Shown: piece after piece, positions 55,139 through 64,000 of the stretch
Position numbering within the stretch: position 1 is the stretch's first letter
How the letters are laid out: every line of letters begins with the position of its first letter
Source: Cyanoderma ruficeps
Taxonomy: Eukaryota > Chordata > Aves > Passeriformes > Timaliidae
Length of the DNA: 64,000 nucleotides
Reading direction: 5' to 3'
Assembly (NCBI GenBank): GCA_008694505.1
Contig: VZDJ01000224.1
Location: forward strand, 1,005,420-1,069,419
Program-made: the position numbers and the translations under genes
The notes under the pieces: model-generated
What the model was told of the DNA's origin: nothing
Seen by the model: only the letters and a program-made list of their open reading frames with translations
Databases searched by the model: none

Positions 55139-57717
55139 ATGGATCGAGGTCCCATGATGGCATCTGGGCCCTTAAGGGCCAGCGCAAGCTGTCCGAGACC
55201 CCTGTGCAGGTAAAAGCTCGAGGATGGGGTGGCTGGGAGCAGCTTTTGGAGGAGATAGGCTGGAGATGGGGCCCCTCGCTGTGGGGGTAGGGAGTGGATT
55301 GGGATGGCCTTGATCCACCTTCCCCATTTCCCTTCCCGAGCTGGGGGTCGGCGGGAGCACTCCAGCCAGACCCCCGCCTGCTGCCAGCCCCAAGCCAAAG
55401 GCTCCTGCTCCTCCCTGCCCCAGCCCTCGGTAGCCCTGCTCCCCCAGTCCCCAGGAGGGTCCCCAGACAGTCCCTGTCCTGCCAGACAGTCCCTGTCCTG
55501 CGCTTCCTTTGCTTTGCAATTAACCAGGAGTTTAGGCTGGATGGGGCTGGGAGGACCCTGCATCCCCCTGGCTCCGCCCTTGGCAAGGGCTCCTGAGCCC
55601 AGACACCGGCCGCGGGATCTTCCAAAATATATCCCACCCGAACAAAGCTGGTACTGGGATACCAGGGCAGGGCTGGAGCAGGGTCTGACCCCAAGCACGT
55701 GGCTCCTCTGGCTAACAGGAATTTTGCCCGTGGATCCTGTCGGTGGGGCCAGAGCTGCCGCTTCTCACATGACAGAAAATCAGCCCAGGTCTGCAGGTAC
55801 TTCCAGCGTGGGGTTTGCCGTTATGGAGAGCACTGCAGGTAAGTGGATGTGATGCCATGAGGATGGGCGGGGAGTCTAGAGGAGTCATGCTGGATTGATG
55901 GGACCCTCTTCCTCTGTCCCTGGGCTCCTGCAGCTACCAGCACATCCAGGAGGAGCCAGCACCAGTAGGGACCCAATACAGTGTGATGCCCCACCACCAC
56001 CGGGGCCAGGAGCCTGGCACTGAGCCCACAGCCATGGACCGGGACCAGGGGGGAGCCCAGGGCACCTCAGCTGACCCTGCCAGCAGCATGACATGTGTGA
56101 ACATCCCGTTCCTCAAACTGGTGGCAGAAGAGGAAGAGAAAGACAAGAAGAACATCCCAGCACTTTGTAGCATCCCCTGTGGGGCCATCAGTGGAGAATT
56201 TGTCCCCACAAGAGCTCAGGATGCCCCAGGTAGGTGCTAGGCTGCCCAGGGGACCAGTGTGGTGAAGACATTGGGGTGGTTATGGTGAAGTAGCCTGTGC
56301 CTGTTTTTGCCTGTGACCCAAGCCTGGGCCAAGCTGGCGCTGTGGAGGGCTCTCCAGTGTGGGGACTGTCACTGCTGAAGCTGCACGCTCTGAGCAGCCT
56401 GCCCAGCTCTCTGAGCTTTTCCCCCTCTAAGACCTCTCCTCCTGCAGGTTTCCAGCCACAAGGGCCAGCACTGGATCCCTCCTCTGATCCCAGAAAGGCA
56501 GTTTTGGAGACGGCTACACAGACTGACCCTGCAGAGGTGGGTTTGGGGTCTCCTGTGGCCGGGCATTCCCTGTTACCCTGTGGTGTTTCCCGAGGCCAGG
56601 CTAGTGACGGAGCCAGCCGTTGCCACGCTGTGCTGCTCTGCTTGCAGGTCCCTGCAGAGGCGGGTGCGGCGGCTGCCCTGGTCACCACCAGCTCTCTGTC
56701 ACTGAGAGCCCAGAGCGAGGCCGTAGTGTGTGGCATCTGCATGGACAGGGTGTACGAGAAGGCGCTGCCAGAGGAGCGGCTCTTCGGGATCCTCCCCAAC
56801 TGCAGCCACGCGTTCTGCCTGGGCTGCATCCGCAAGTGGCGGCGCAGCCGCGACTTCCAGAGCGCTGTCATAAAGTGAGTGGGGATGGGGAGGTGGCAGG
56901 GTGGTCACCATTCCCCCTTCTGTGCCCTGAAATTCTTCCTTGGGTCTAGTGGTGTGGCTTGGGGATTGGCATGACTTTTCTTTGGGAATGGGCGCTTCGG
57001 AGTGGTGATGGGTATGGGGGTATGGGGGCGCTTTGGGAGTGGTGATGGGTATGGGGGTGCTGGATGAGGTCAGGGCAGCAGAACCACCCAGTATGGGGGC
57101 TGAGCCCGTGCTCCCTGCTCCCTTCTTGGGACACCCAACTGCACCCATCACCCTCATCCAGGGCTTGCCCAGAGTGCCGGATCACCTCCAATTACTACAT
57201 CCCCCACAAATACTGGATCTCAGATGTGGGTGAAAAGGAGAAGCTCATCAGAACCTTCAAGGCACAGACAGGGTGAGTTCGGTGCACTGCTGCGGGTGGC
57301 AGGGCTGTGGGCTCTGTGCTGCTCTGGGAGCTACACTCAAAACTGTGTTTGTAATCCCACAGGAAAATCAGGTGCAAATTTTTCATCCATGGCCACTGCC
57401 CTTTCAGATCAGAGTGCATCTACCTGCACGAGCTGCCTGCCCGCCAGCGGCGGCGGCGCAGTCGCCAGCGGCCGAGGACGCCCGCTGTAAGTGGGGTGGC
57501 AAATCCTGGAGCTGGGCTGGGCACTTGGAGGCTGTGGCTCATCCTCTCTCCTCTCCTGCAGGTGTTCATCCCTTCTTCCTCGGAGAGCTCTGACGAGGAG
57601 GATGAGAAGCTCCAGTGGGCTCGTATGCTGGCCGCCGTGCTGGAGGCAGAATTTCCCCACACACGTTCTGGCCCTGAGTTCCTTGAGATGATTCTTGACT
57701 TATTTGATTCTGTCTGA
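55139..57717 (+). CDS. Makorin-family RING/C3H E3 ubiquitin ligase (MKRN4-like)
   Basis: Eight exons: 55139-55209, 55719-55838, 55934-56229, 56448-56536, 56648-56874, 57162-57272, 57363-57486 and 57562-57717 (stop TGA). Total 1194 nt, 397 aa; all phases join. Two CCCH fingers (C-x7-C-x5-C-x3-H) lie at residues 23-41 and 49-67, then a linker of about 150 residues, a complete C3HC4 RING at 220-273 ([38 protein letters not shown]) and a last CCCH at 309-327. The tail is acidic ([12 protein letters not shown]), with a basic [10 protein letters not shown] before it. The makorin family is certain; such proteins are RNA-binding ubiquitin ligases. The third CCCH finger and makorin Cys/His box of MKRN1/MKRN2 are not present, and no exon for them is visible in the introns. 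The MKRN4 assignment rests on its place beside PPARD, mirroring MKRN2 near PPARG. The short first exon is the least certain part. Confidence 0.9.
56991..57060 (+). repeat. 36-bp tandem duplication in a makorin intron
   Basis: Two copies, starting near 56991 and 57027, share GGAGTGGTGATGGGTATGGG-type sequence. They lie in the intron between exons 5 and 6. Confidence 0.7.
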
Positions 57718-58074
57718 GCCATAGGGGCCATGCTCGGCCTGGGTGCTGCTGGTGGTTGGAACACAGCGTCTGCTTTTGACTCCTGCCATTGTTTTGGGGT
57801 GGCTCCTGCCGTTGTTTTGGGGTGTCGCAGGGGTGGGGTGGGATGGGGAGGCAGTCTGGCTGGCATTTATGGGTGCACCGGGGGAGACTCAGGGCACAGC
57901 CCCCGTGCTCTTGCCATCGCCCCCTCAGTGGTGCCCACTCTGCCCCGTGGGAGACCCACGGGTGGGGTGGGCTGGGTGCTGGGAGGCAGTGGCGGGGTCT
58001 GACATCCACGGGACGGGCAGCGGGGGGGGGGGGCACTGTTTTAAACTCTTTTTAGCCAAATCCGGGAATAACGA

Positions 58075-58080
58075 AATAAA
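58075..58080 (+). terminator. Makorin poly(A) signal AATAAA
   Basis: AATAAA (context CGAAATAAAACG) lies 358 nt after the makorin stop and just before the FANCE promoter region. A G-run of 13 lies upstream at about 58022-58033. Confidence 0.75.
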
Positions 58081-58285
58081 ACGAGTTGTGTAACTCCACG
58101 CTTCCGGAGGCCTGTGATCTGTGGGCTGGGAGACCCACCTTGGGGGAGGGAAGCGGTGTCTGGGTTGGAATTTAAGGTATGTTTGCATAATGAGCTCGTT
58201 CGCGCGCCCTCGATTTGCGTTTCCCGGAGGCGGAGCCGGAAGCGGCGCCTTGGGGGCAGCGGGCGGAGCCCGGCGGGGACGCGGT

Positions 58286-58347
58286 GACAGCCGTGAGTGT
58301 GCGCGGGGACACCCGTGAGTGGGCACAGTGACACCCGTGAGTGTGCC
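58286..58347 (+). repeat. 22-bp tandem repeat, three copies
   Basis: Units start at 58286, 58308 and 58330 with core GACACCCGTGAGTGTGC. They lie in the FANCE CpG island. Confidence 0.75.
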
Positions 58348-58717
58348 CGGGACTGCCCCGGGGGCGGGCGGCGGTGTCGGGGGCACGGCAGTGACCGGGG
58401 CAGTGCTTGGGGCGGGGGGGGGCCCACCAGCAGCGCCCCGCGGGAGGGCAGCGGGGTCGAGCTGGGGATGCGGGGGCTGCCAGCGAGGGGTGTTGGAGGG
58501 CACGGAGAGACTCCCGCTGCTCCCGCCCGGCTGCGACCGCAGGGATGGTCCCGCATCCTCAGCTGGGGAGGGTGGGTAAAGGCAGCCCCCAAAAGTTGAT
58601 GCCGGGGTCGGCACCGAGCACGGCCGGGGCAGGTCGTGATCGTCCCGTGCCTCCCGAGTGTGATCCGAGTCCTGTTCTCGCCAGTGTGACAGCGTCCGTC
58701 TGTCCCGGGTGTCACCC

Positions 58718-58863
58718 GTGTCCAGCTCTCCCCCGTGTGTGTGCCCCGTGTCCGGCTGTCCCCCGGGTGTGTGACTGTGTCCGGCTGTCCCCCGTGTGTG
58801 TGCCCCGTGTCCGCTGTCCCCCGTGTGTGTGCCCCGTGTCCGCTGTCCCCCGGGTGTGTGACT
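58718..58863 (+). repeat. 29-30 bp minisatellite, five copies, upstream of FANCE
   Basis: Units begin GTGTCC at 58718, 58748, 58777, 58807 and 58836. Each reads GTGTCC(G)GCTGTCCCCCG(T/G) and then GTGTGTG ending in either CCCC or ACT; the two end types alternate in the order C, A, C, C, A. The array ends 47 bp before the FANCE start codon. Confidence 0.9.
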
Positions 58864-58910
58864 GTCTGGTCTCCCCGTGTCTCCCAGGCTGTGCAGCCCC
58901 CGCCGCAGCG

Positions 58911-61900
58911 ATGGAGCCCCGGTGCCCGCCCTGGCTGCAGACCTGCCCCCGGCCGTGCCGCCTCCTGCTCCACGCTCTGTCCTCCGGGCCCGGCGGGGCG
59001 ATGGCCGCGCTGCGGCTGCTGCAGCGGGGCCAGCCCCGCGAGGGACCGGGGCAGGCGTTCCCCTGGCAGGCTCTGACCGCGGCCGTGTGCGCCCTGGAGC
59101 CCTCGCTGGAGGGGCCAAAGGACACCCTGGCTGTGTGAGTTGGACATTTCTGAAACTCGGTGTTTCGTGGGAGTTTTGGGTGTCAGGTGCACGATTTGGG
59201 AGAGCACATCTGCTTCCCGTGGTGCAGCGGTCCATACGTGAAGTTGGGGTCATAGCAGCGAGCCAGTGGTGTCCCAGCTTGTGTCTGCAAAAGCTGGTGA
59301 AGGCATTAGGTGCCTCCTCTTGCTCCCTGGTGCTGTGGGACTCTGCTCCACGGGGCGTGTTGGCATCAGGACAGGGGGATTTGCTCTGACTGCTCCCCTC
59401 TCCTTTTCCAGCAAGCCACGGCTGCTGCTGCTGCCCGTTTTGTGCCAGAGAAACTTCTTCTCCCTGCTCCTCGTGGTGCAGGATACAGTGCCGGGGGACT
59501 GCCTTGACCGGCTGCTCCAGGCCTTGGAGCAGGATTCCCATGTGGATCCCTGGGTGCAGACACTGGGGGATCTGCTCCGGCAGGGACCGAGGGCACAGGA
59601 GGACTCCCCACCACCCACTGCCCTGTCTTCCACGTGCCAGCAGCAGCTTAGGGGCCTGTGCCAGAAAATTGCCCAGAAGAAACCAGAGGGGCAAAGAAAA
59701 TTGAACTGGTGCTTCAGCAAGCAGCCTGATGCCCCTGACTCTCAAGGTGGGAAGCACAAGAAAGTGTCAGAGGAGAGCCTGGAGTTGGACAGTGAGACAG
59801 AAGGGAAGAGGTTGCTGGTGGAGGAGGTGTCATTTGAGCCCCTGGGGCCCCAGGAGTGTGGAGATGTGGCAGAGGTGGAAGAGGAGGTGCCCAAGGAACC
59901 TTCAGGGGACACATCTGCTCAGAGCACAGATAAGGCTGCTCCAGACAGCTCCCAGCAGGATGCAGCTGGGGAGCTCAGGAAGATTTCCCAGACAGAGCTG
60001 GCAGCAGAGGTGCAGTCCTTTGTCCAGGTACTGTGTAGGGTTTGCAGTCCCCTTCCAGCCAGTGAGCCTTTACAGCCTGATTCCCATTCCTTCATCTCAT
60101 TTTCCTCAGATGCATGGACAGAGGCTGAAAATGCTGCTGCTGCAGGAGTCCAGTGTAAGTGGTTGCTTCTGTCTCTCTCCTGGAGCTGATGCTTTAAATG
60201 TGCTCGTGCCAAGGCCTCGGAAGGGGTGGGAAAGGAGGTGGATTTCATGGAGCCAACTGGATAAAAAGCCCTGGTGGCACTTCCTCTGGGCTTAGGATAC
60301 CAACAGCTGCCTGCACCTTGCAGGTGTGAGGGGTGGCCTGTGGTCTCAGTGCTGACAGCTATGGGTGGAAGGGAAAAGCCCTGGAGCTGTATTTTGTGGG
60401 TTGGTTTGTTTGGTGCATTACTCAGGACTGTGTTTCCCTCCAGCACTCAGAGCTGCACCCCCCACCCGAGCTGAGCATCCTGAACAACTGCTCCCCCAGC
60501 CAGGTGAGCCCCAACATCCCTGCTGCAGCTGCTGCAGTGGGCCTGCTGCTGTCCCTAACGTCCCCTCCCCTCTGCCATCCCCAGCTCGAGGGGCTGTGCT
60601 CCTTCCTCCAGCTCTCCACGTGCCCGGAGCCCTTCCTGGTGCGTTTCTGCAGTTGGCTGCTGGCTCTGACCCCTGACCTCAGCTACGCCGGCGCAGCCAC
60701 CCTGGCAGAGCAGCTCTTCCTCAGGCGAGTACGTGTCAGGGCAGCAGAGCTTTTCCTGCTCCCTGTTTCCCTCTCCACTGTCCACACCTCCTGCCTTTTC
60801 TGTCCCCAGGTCCGGTCCCTCACCCAGCCGCCTTCCCGACACCTCATGGCTGCCCTCACTTCGTTTTGCTCCAAGTATTCCCATCCCTTCTGCCGTGTGC
60901 TGGTGGCTGCGGTGCTGCAAGAGCCAGGAGAAGGTGTGGTGGGCTGGTGGGAGGTGTGGCTGCTTCTAGGAGCTGGAGAGGGGCCCCGGCTGCAGAGTGC
61001 TGTCTCCTGGCAGGCATTTGAGGTGTTAGGAACCTTGGAGGAGTGGGGCTGGTTTCTTCTGGGCAGGTGAACACATGGAGGTTGGGATTGGGTTTACAGA
61101 TGCCTGAGATGGAGTGGGAGGGTTGGCTAGGCTGGCTTCTGGCTTGATTTTTCCCAAAGGACAATTCCTATACCTCCATGATTGGAAGGCTCCTGACAGC
61201 TTCTAGTGCTCAGGCCAGAGCTGCCCCGGGGTGGCTGTGCTGGTGTGAGGAGAGGGTGAACCCCTGCCACAGTAGGATCCACTTTTCCCAGAGACTGGTG
61301 CTGTTTAAACCCTTGCTGCAGCTGGGCAAAGGAAGCAGCGTTATCCTGAGCAGTAGAAGGGGGCACTGCATGTTTTTTTGCCTGTCCTGACTGGGACATA
61401 CTCCTGCTTTGTCCTTGCAGGTGCTGAGCAGACCAAGCTGATGTGTGAGCTTGTGGAGGAGTGCCTGGAGCCACCCTCTGTGCAGCTGGTGCTAAGGTGA
61501 GGGGTGGCAGGGCCAACAGCTCTGCTTTGGCCTCACACCTACCTGGATGGGTCCAACTGGCTCCAGCCATTTGGGAGCACCAGCAGGGCTGTGGAGCAGC
61601 ACTTTTCCTCCTCACTGTCCTTCCAGCCAAGTCTTGGAGGTGCCTTTGTCTGAGAAACTCCTGCCAGTACTGCAGGCCGTGCTGGGGCGGCAGGTGAGGG
61701 GCCCACCATGTCCCACGGTTTCCTTGATGCCTCCAGCAGTGCTGGAGCAAAGACTCACCCTCCTACCTGCTCCTGGGTCTTTTCCAGGAGGTGCTGCCCC
61801 CTGAGCTCTTGGATCTCCTGGTCCTGACTCTGTGCCAGCAGGCCCCAGCCTTCGCCGCCTCACTCAACTTCGCCAAGCTGGTGACGGCCGTGCTCACGGT

Positions 61901-62119
61901 GCATCAGGGCCAGGTGAGCGAGGCCAGGCTCAGGTCCTGCAGCTCCTGGGACCCAGCCCAGGGCTCTCCCGTGGGCTCCTGGCAGGGCAGTGCCCTGAGC
62001 TCGTGCTGCCTCCATGCCAGGTCACCCCAGCTCACCGGAGCAGTCTGGCTGCTGTCCTGGACCGGAGCAGTGCAGCTCTGAAGAAATCGCTGCAGGCTGT
62101 GCTGGAAGGGGCCAGGTGA
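58911..62119 (+). CDS. FANCE: FANCE, Fanconi anaemia core-complex protein E
   Basis: This nuclear DNA-repair protein links the Fanconi core complex (through FANCC) to its substrate FANCD2 in interstrand-crosslink repair. Ten exons: 58911-59134, 59412-60027, 60110-60154, 60444-60503, 60585-60728, 60810-60933, 61421-61496, 61627-61693, 61788-61913 and 62021-62119. Total 1581 nt, 526 aa; human has 536 aa and ten coding exons as I recall. The N-terminus (PCRLLLHALSSGPGGAMAAL, then LPVLCQRNFFSLLLVVQDT) is typical. Exon 2 carries a long acidic, low-complexity linker with a KHKK patch, and the C-terminal part (from about residue 280) is a series of Leu-rich helices (FLQLSTCPEPFLVRFCSWLL, SAALKKSLQAVLEGAR). 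The gene follows the makorin gene head to tail. The stop TGA (62117-62119) overlaps a GTGAGG donor-like sequence, so the end of the protein is the same whether or not that site is used. Confidence 0.95.
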
Positions 62120-64000
62120 GGTGGGGACAGGTGTCCCTGTCATGGGGGATGGCGGGTTCTGCACCCTGGGCCTCCCCAGGGGTGGGGGACCAGGAGGTGC
62201 CACGCCTGCTGTGCCAGAGCTGTGCAGTGGTGTGTGTGGCAGTGGCTTCCCTCTTCTTGATTTTTGTCTTTTCACAGGTGAAAAGGAAAAATTCCAAAAG
62301 GAATTCCAAAAGGAATCGTGAGGTGGCAGCTTCCTTGCATGGAGGACACTCATTGCACAGCAGCAGCCACAGCCACCCCTCGCTGGGTTCCTCCTGGTGA
62401 GGTGGGACCCTGCAAGCAGGGTCTGCTCCCCACAGAGTGCCCAGGGCCTCCAGCAGCACCTGGTGTGAGGGGGCTCTTGCTGGGCAGTGCCATCCCAGCC
62501 CCCCACGCTCCCTGGGGCTCGGAGGGGTCTTGTTTGAACAATTAATGTGTTTCCAGATGTTTCTGTGTCTGTTCTGCCTTGGGCCTGCCCGCTCAGCAAG
62601 GTCAACTGGCCCTTCTGTGATGGGGGCAGGCAGGAACAACCCATGGGGGAGCTCTGGAGTTCTTACTGCCCAAAACATGTCACTGAACCAGGACAGACGT
62701 CGATTTGAGGCTGCATGAAGTTGATAATTATGGACTTAGTTCACTGTCTTGGTTTTGCCTCAGCTCATTCCAAGGCATGAGCTCTGTGCACGTCCACATT
62801 CCTCCCCAACAGCCAAGCCAGTTTCAGAGAGGTGCAGACTGGGCTGCTGCTTTGTGTATCTGATCTGCTGGGATTTACAGATCTCTGGGCGCAGGAGAGT
62901 GGGATTTAGCTGAATTCCAGCTGAATTTAGCTGGAAACATTTGAGTGTTCTGCTTTAAATCCACCTTTCTTTCCCGTTTGCCTGGCCTGTGAGGGGCCCT
63001 GCTGTGTGTGGCACATTTCTGGTGATGATGACACTGCTCATTGCCCTCATAGAAAGTGCTTGTATGGCATGACTCTAAAGTTCTATCCTGTATTCTTGAA
63101 AGTACCCACTGGAAACCTCATCTAGGCACCTCCTGGTCTGAGAACTGGGAAGGAGAGGTTGGGAGAGAGTGGAGACTCGGGCAGGTGGAGCTAGGGTTTC
63201 AATGGAGGTTTTGAAGCATTGCATACTTCAGGAGCTATTTAAAAATCCATAAATGTCTACAAAGGGAGAAGGAGAATTATAATGTGCAGCTGTGACATGT
63301 GGCTGCTTTGGGTTTGCTCATTAATGTTTAGATCCCAGCCAGAGGAAGGACACCCTGAAGCATTAGACGACTCTTAAGGCTAAGAGCACAGATTTCTTTA
63401 TGTAAGAATCTCTTAAGCTATTTTAGGTGACAGTGAACTGATGAGGCTTCAAAGTCTGTGTTAGCTGGAGGATAGAAACCTCCAGGGAGCCGGATTGTTG
63501 ATGTGTTTGCATTCCAGTGAGTTAGTGGCTGAGTAGAGTGAAGCTATTGTAGGGCTGCCCAAAATATGACATAAATAGAAATTGTGCCATGATCATCAAG
63601 GTCTAAGCCTGCTCTTGTGGCTTTATTAGGTAGCAGGCTCTGATCTTTGCAGTTTCCCTGCAGAGCTTCTACCAAGTGACCTCAGTGTCATTGTCCCCAG
63701 TGCTCCGTCTGGCTGTGGCTGTTGGTCACATGGAGATGGCCACTGGCTTGTGGCAAGAGCCTTCTTAGCCCTGGTTTTGCTCTTGGCTGCAGCTGATCAC
63801 GTGCTGTGGGTTCCTCTGAGGTGCACAGGCAGGTAACAATCACCTAAGGAGAGCTGGGAGCAAACCCTGGGGACACTGCACGTGCTGGTGGAAGGCTGCT
63901 GGTTTATATGGAGGTTGGCAGCACCTGCACAGCAAACCTCATTTTTGACTCCTCTTGACCCTTTCAAGAGCTGAAAAATCCATCCTGAACAGCGCAGAGA
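62120..64000. other. FANCE 3' UTR and downstream region
   Basis: No coding exon is recognised. An acceptor-like CTTTTCACAG ends at 62278 and is followed by an AATTCCAAAAGG-type duplicated stretch (about 62287-62316). No clear AATAAA for FANCE was found. On the minus strand AATAAA occurs at 63622-63627. In human TEAD3 lies further along on the opposite strand, so its 3' UTR could reach into this region, but I see no coding proof. Confidence 0.4.

Larger units (their letters stand above)
58190..58910 (+). promoter_or_regulatory. FANCE: FANCE promoter region and CpG island
   Basis: The region begins about 110 bp after the makorin poly(A) signal. It has an ETS-type core CCGGAAGCGG (about 58228-58237), high CpG density, and two tandem-repeat blocks (58286-58347 and 58718-58863). 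The FANCE ATG follows at 58911. Whether an untranslated exon is spliced to the CTCCCAG acceptor-like sequence at 58881-58887 cannot be told. Confidence 0.5.

Noticed and set aside
57925..59757. A 610-codon open frame on the minus strand across the FANCE promoter and first exons
   Set aside because: It lies antisense to FANCE exons and the CpG island, is Pro/Arg/Ala/Gly-rich, includes the minisatellite in repeated form and matches no known domain. High GC content explains the lack of stops.

Overview
The window is vertebrate nuclear DNA, almost certainly from a bird (possibly a songbird). It carries intron-rich genes with GT-AG splice sites, CpG-island promoters and AATAAA poly(A) signals. The orthologues match the SCUBE3-ZNF76-DEF6-PPARD-FANCE block of human 6p21.31. 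Introns are short, GC content is high, and one interspersed repeat resembles a common avian endogenous-retrovirus LTR. The species and the microchromosome assignment are inferences.

Layout from left to right: the 3' half of SCUBE3 (+, 13 coding exons, 668-4898) and its long 3' UTR; RPL10A (-, 6 coding exons, 8775-11801); a CpG island shared head to head by RPL10A and ZNF76; ZNF76 (+, 13 coding exons, 13467-20975); DEF6 (+, 11 coding exons, 22429-32521); a CpG island and non-coding first exon(s) of PPARD near 34 kb; a 12.5-kb stretch of PPARD 5' introns; PPARD coding exons (+, 6 exons, 46929-50928) and 3' UTR; an AT-rich repeat-derived stretch (about 53.2-54.9 kb); a makorin-family RING/C3H ubiquitin-ligase gene (+, 8 exons, 55139-57717); FANCE (+, 10 exons, 58911-62119); and 1.9 kb of downstream sequence with no coding exon recognised. 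For every complete gene model the exon phases join and the total length is a multiple of three: RPL10A 217 aa, ZNF76 564 aa, DEF6 624 aa, PPARD 440 or 441 aa, makorin 397 aa, FANCE 526 aa.

The genes do not form one pathway. They are a conserved synteny block: a secreted CUB/EGF protein, a ribosomal protein, a C2H2 transcription factor, a Rho-family GEF of immune cells, a fatty-acid nuclear receptor, an E3 ligase and a Fanconi anaemia core protein. The points most worth checking are: the makorin beside PPARD, which lacks the usual third C3H finger and Cys/His box and probably mirrors the MKRN2-PPARG pair; RPL10A sitting intron-containing and inverted between SCUBE3 and ZNF76; a Leu-to-Pro change at a core position of ZNF76 finger 7; a GC-AG intron in DEF6; a NAGNAG acceptor in PPARD; and a 29-30 bp minisatellite just upstream of FANCE. 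I found no CRISPR, operon-like or otherwise undescribed multi-gene system.
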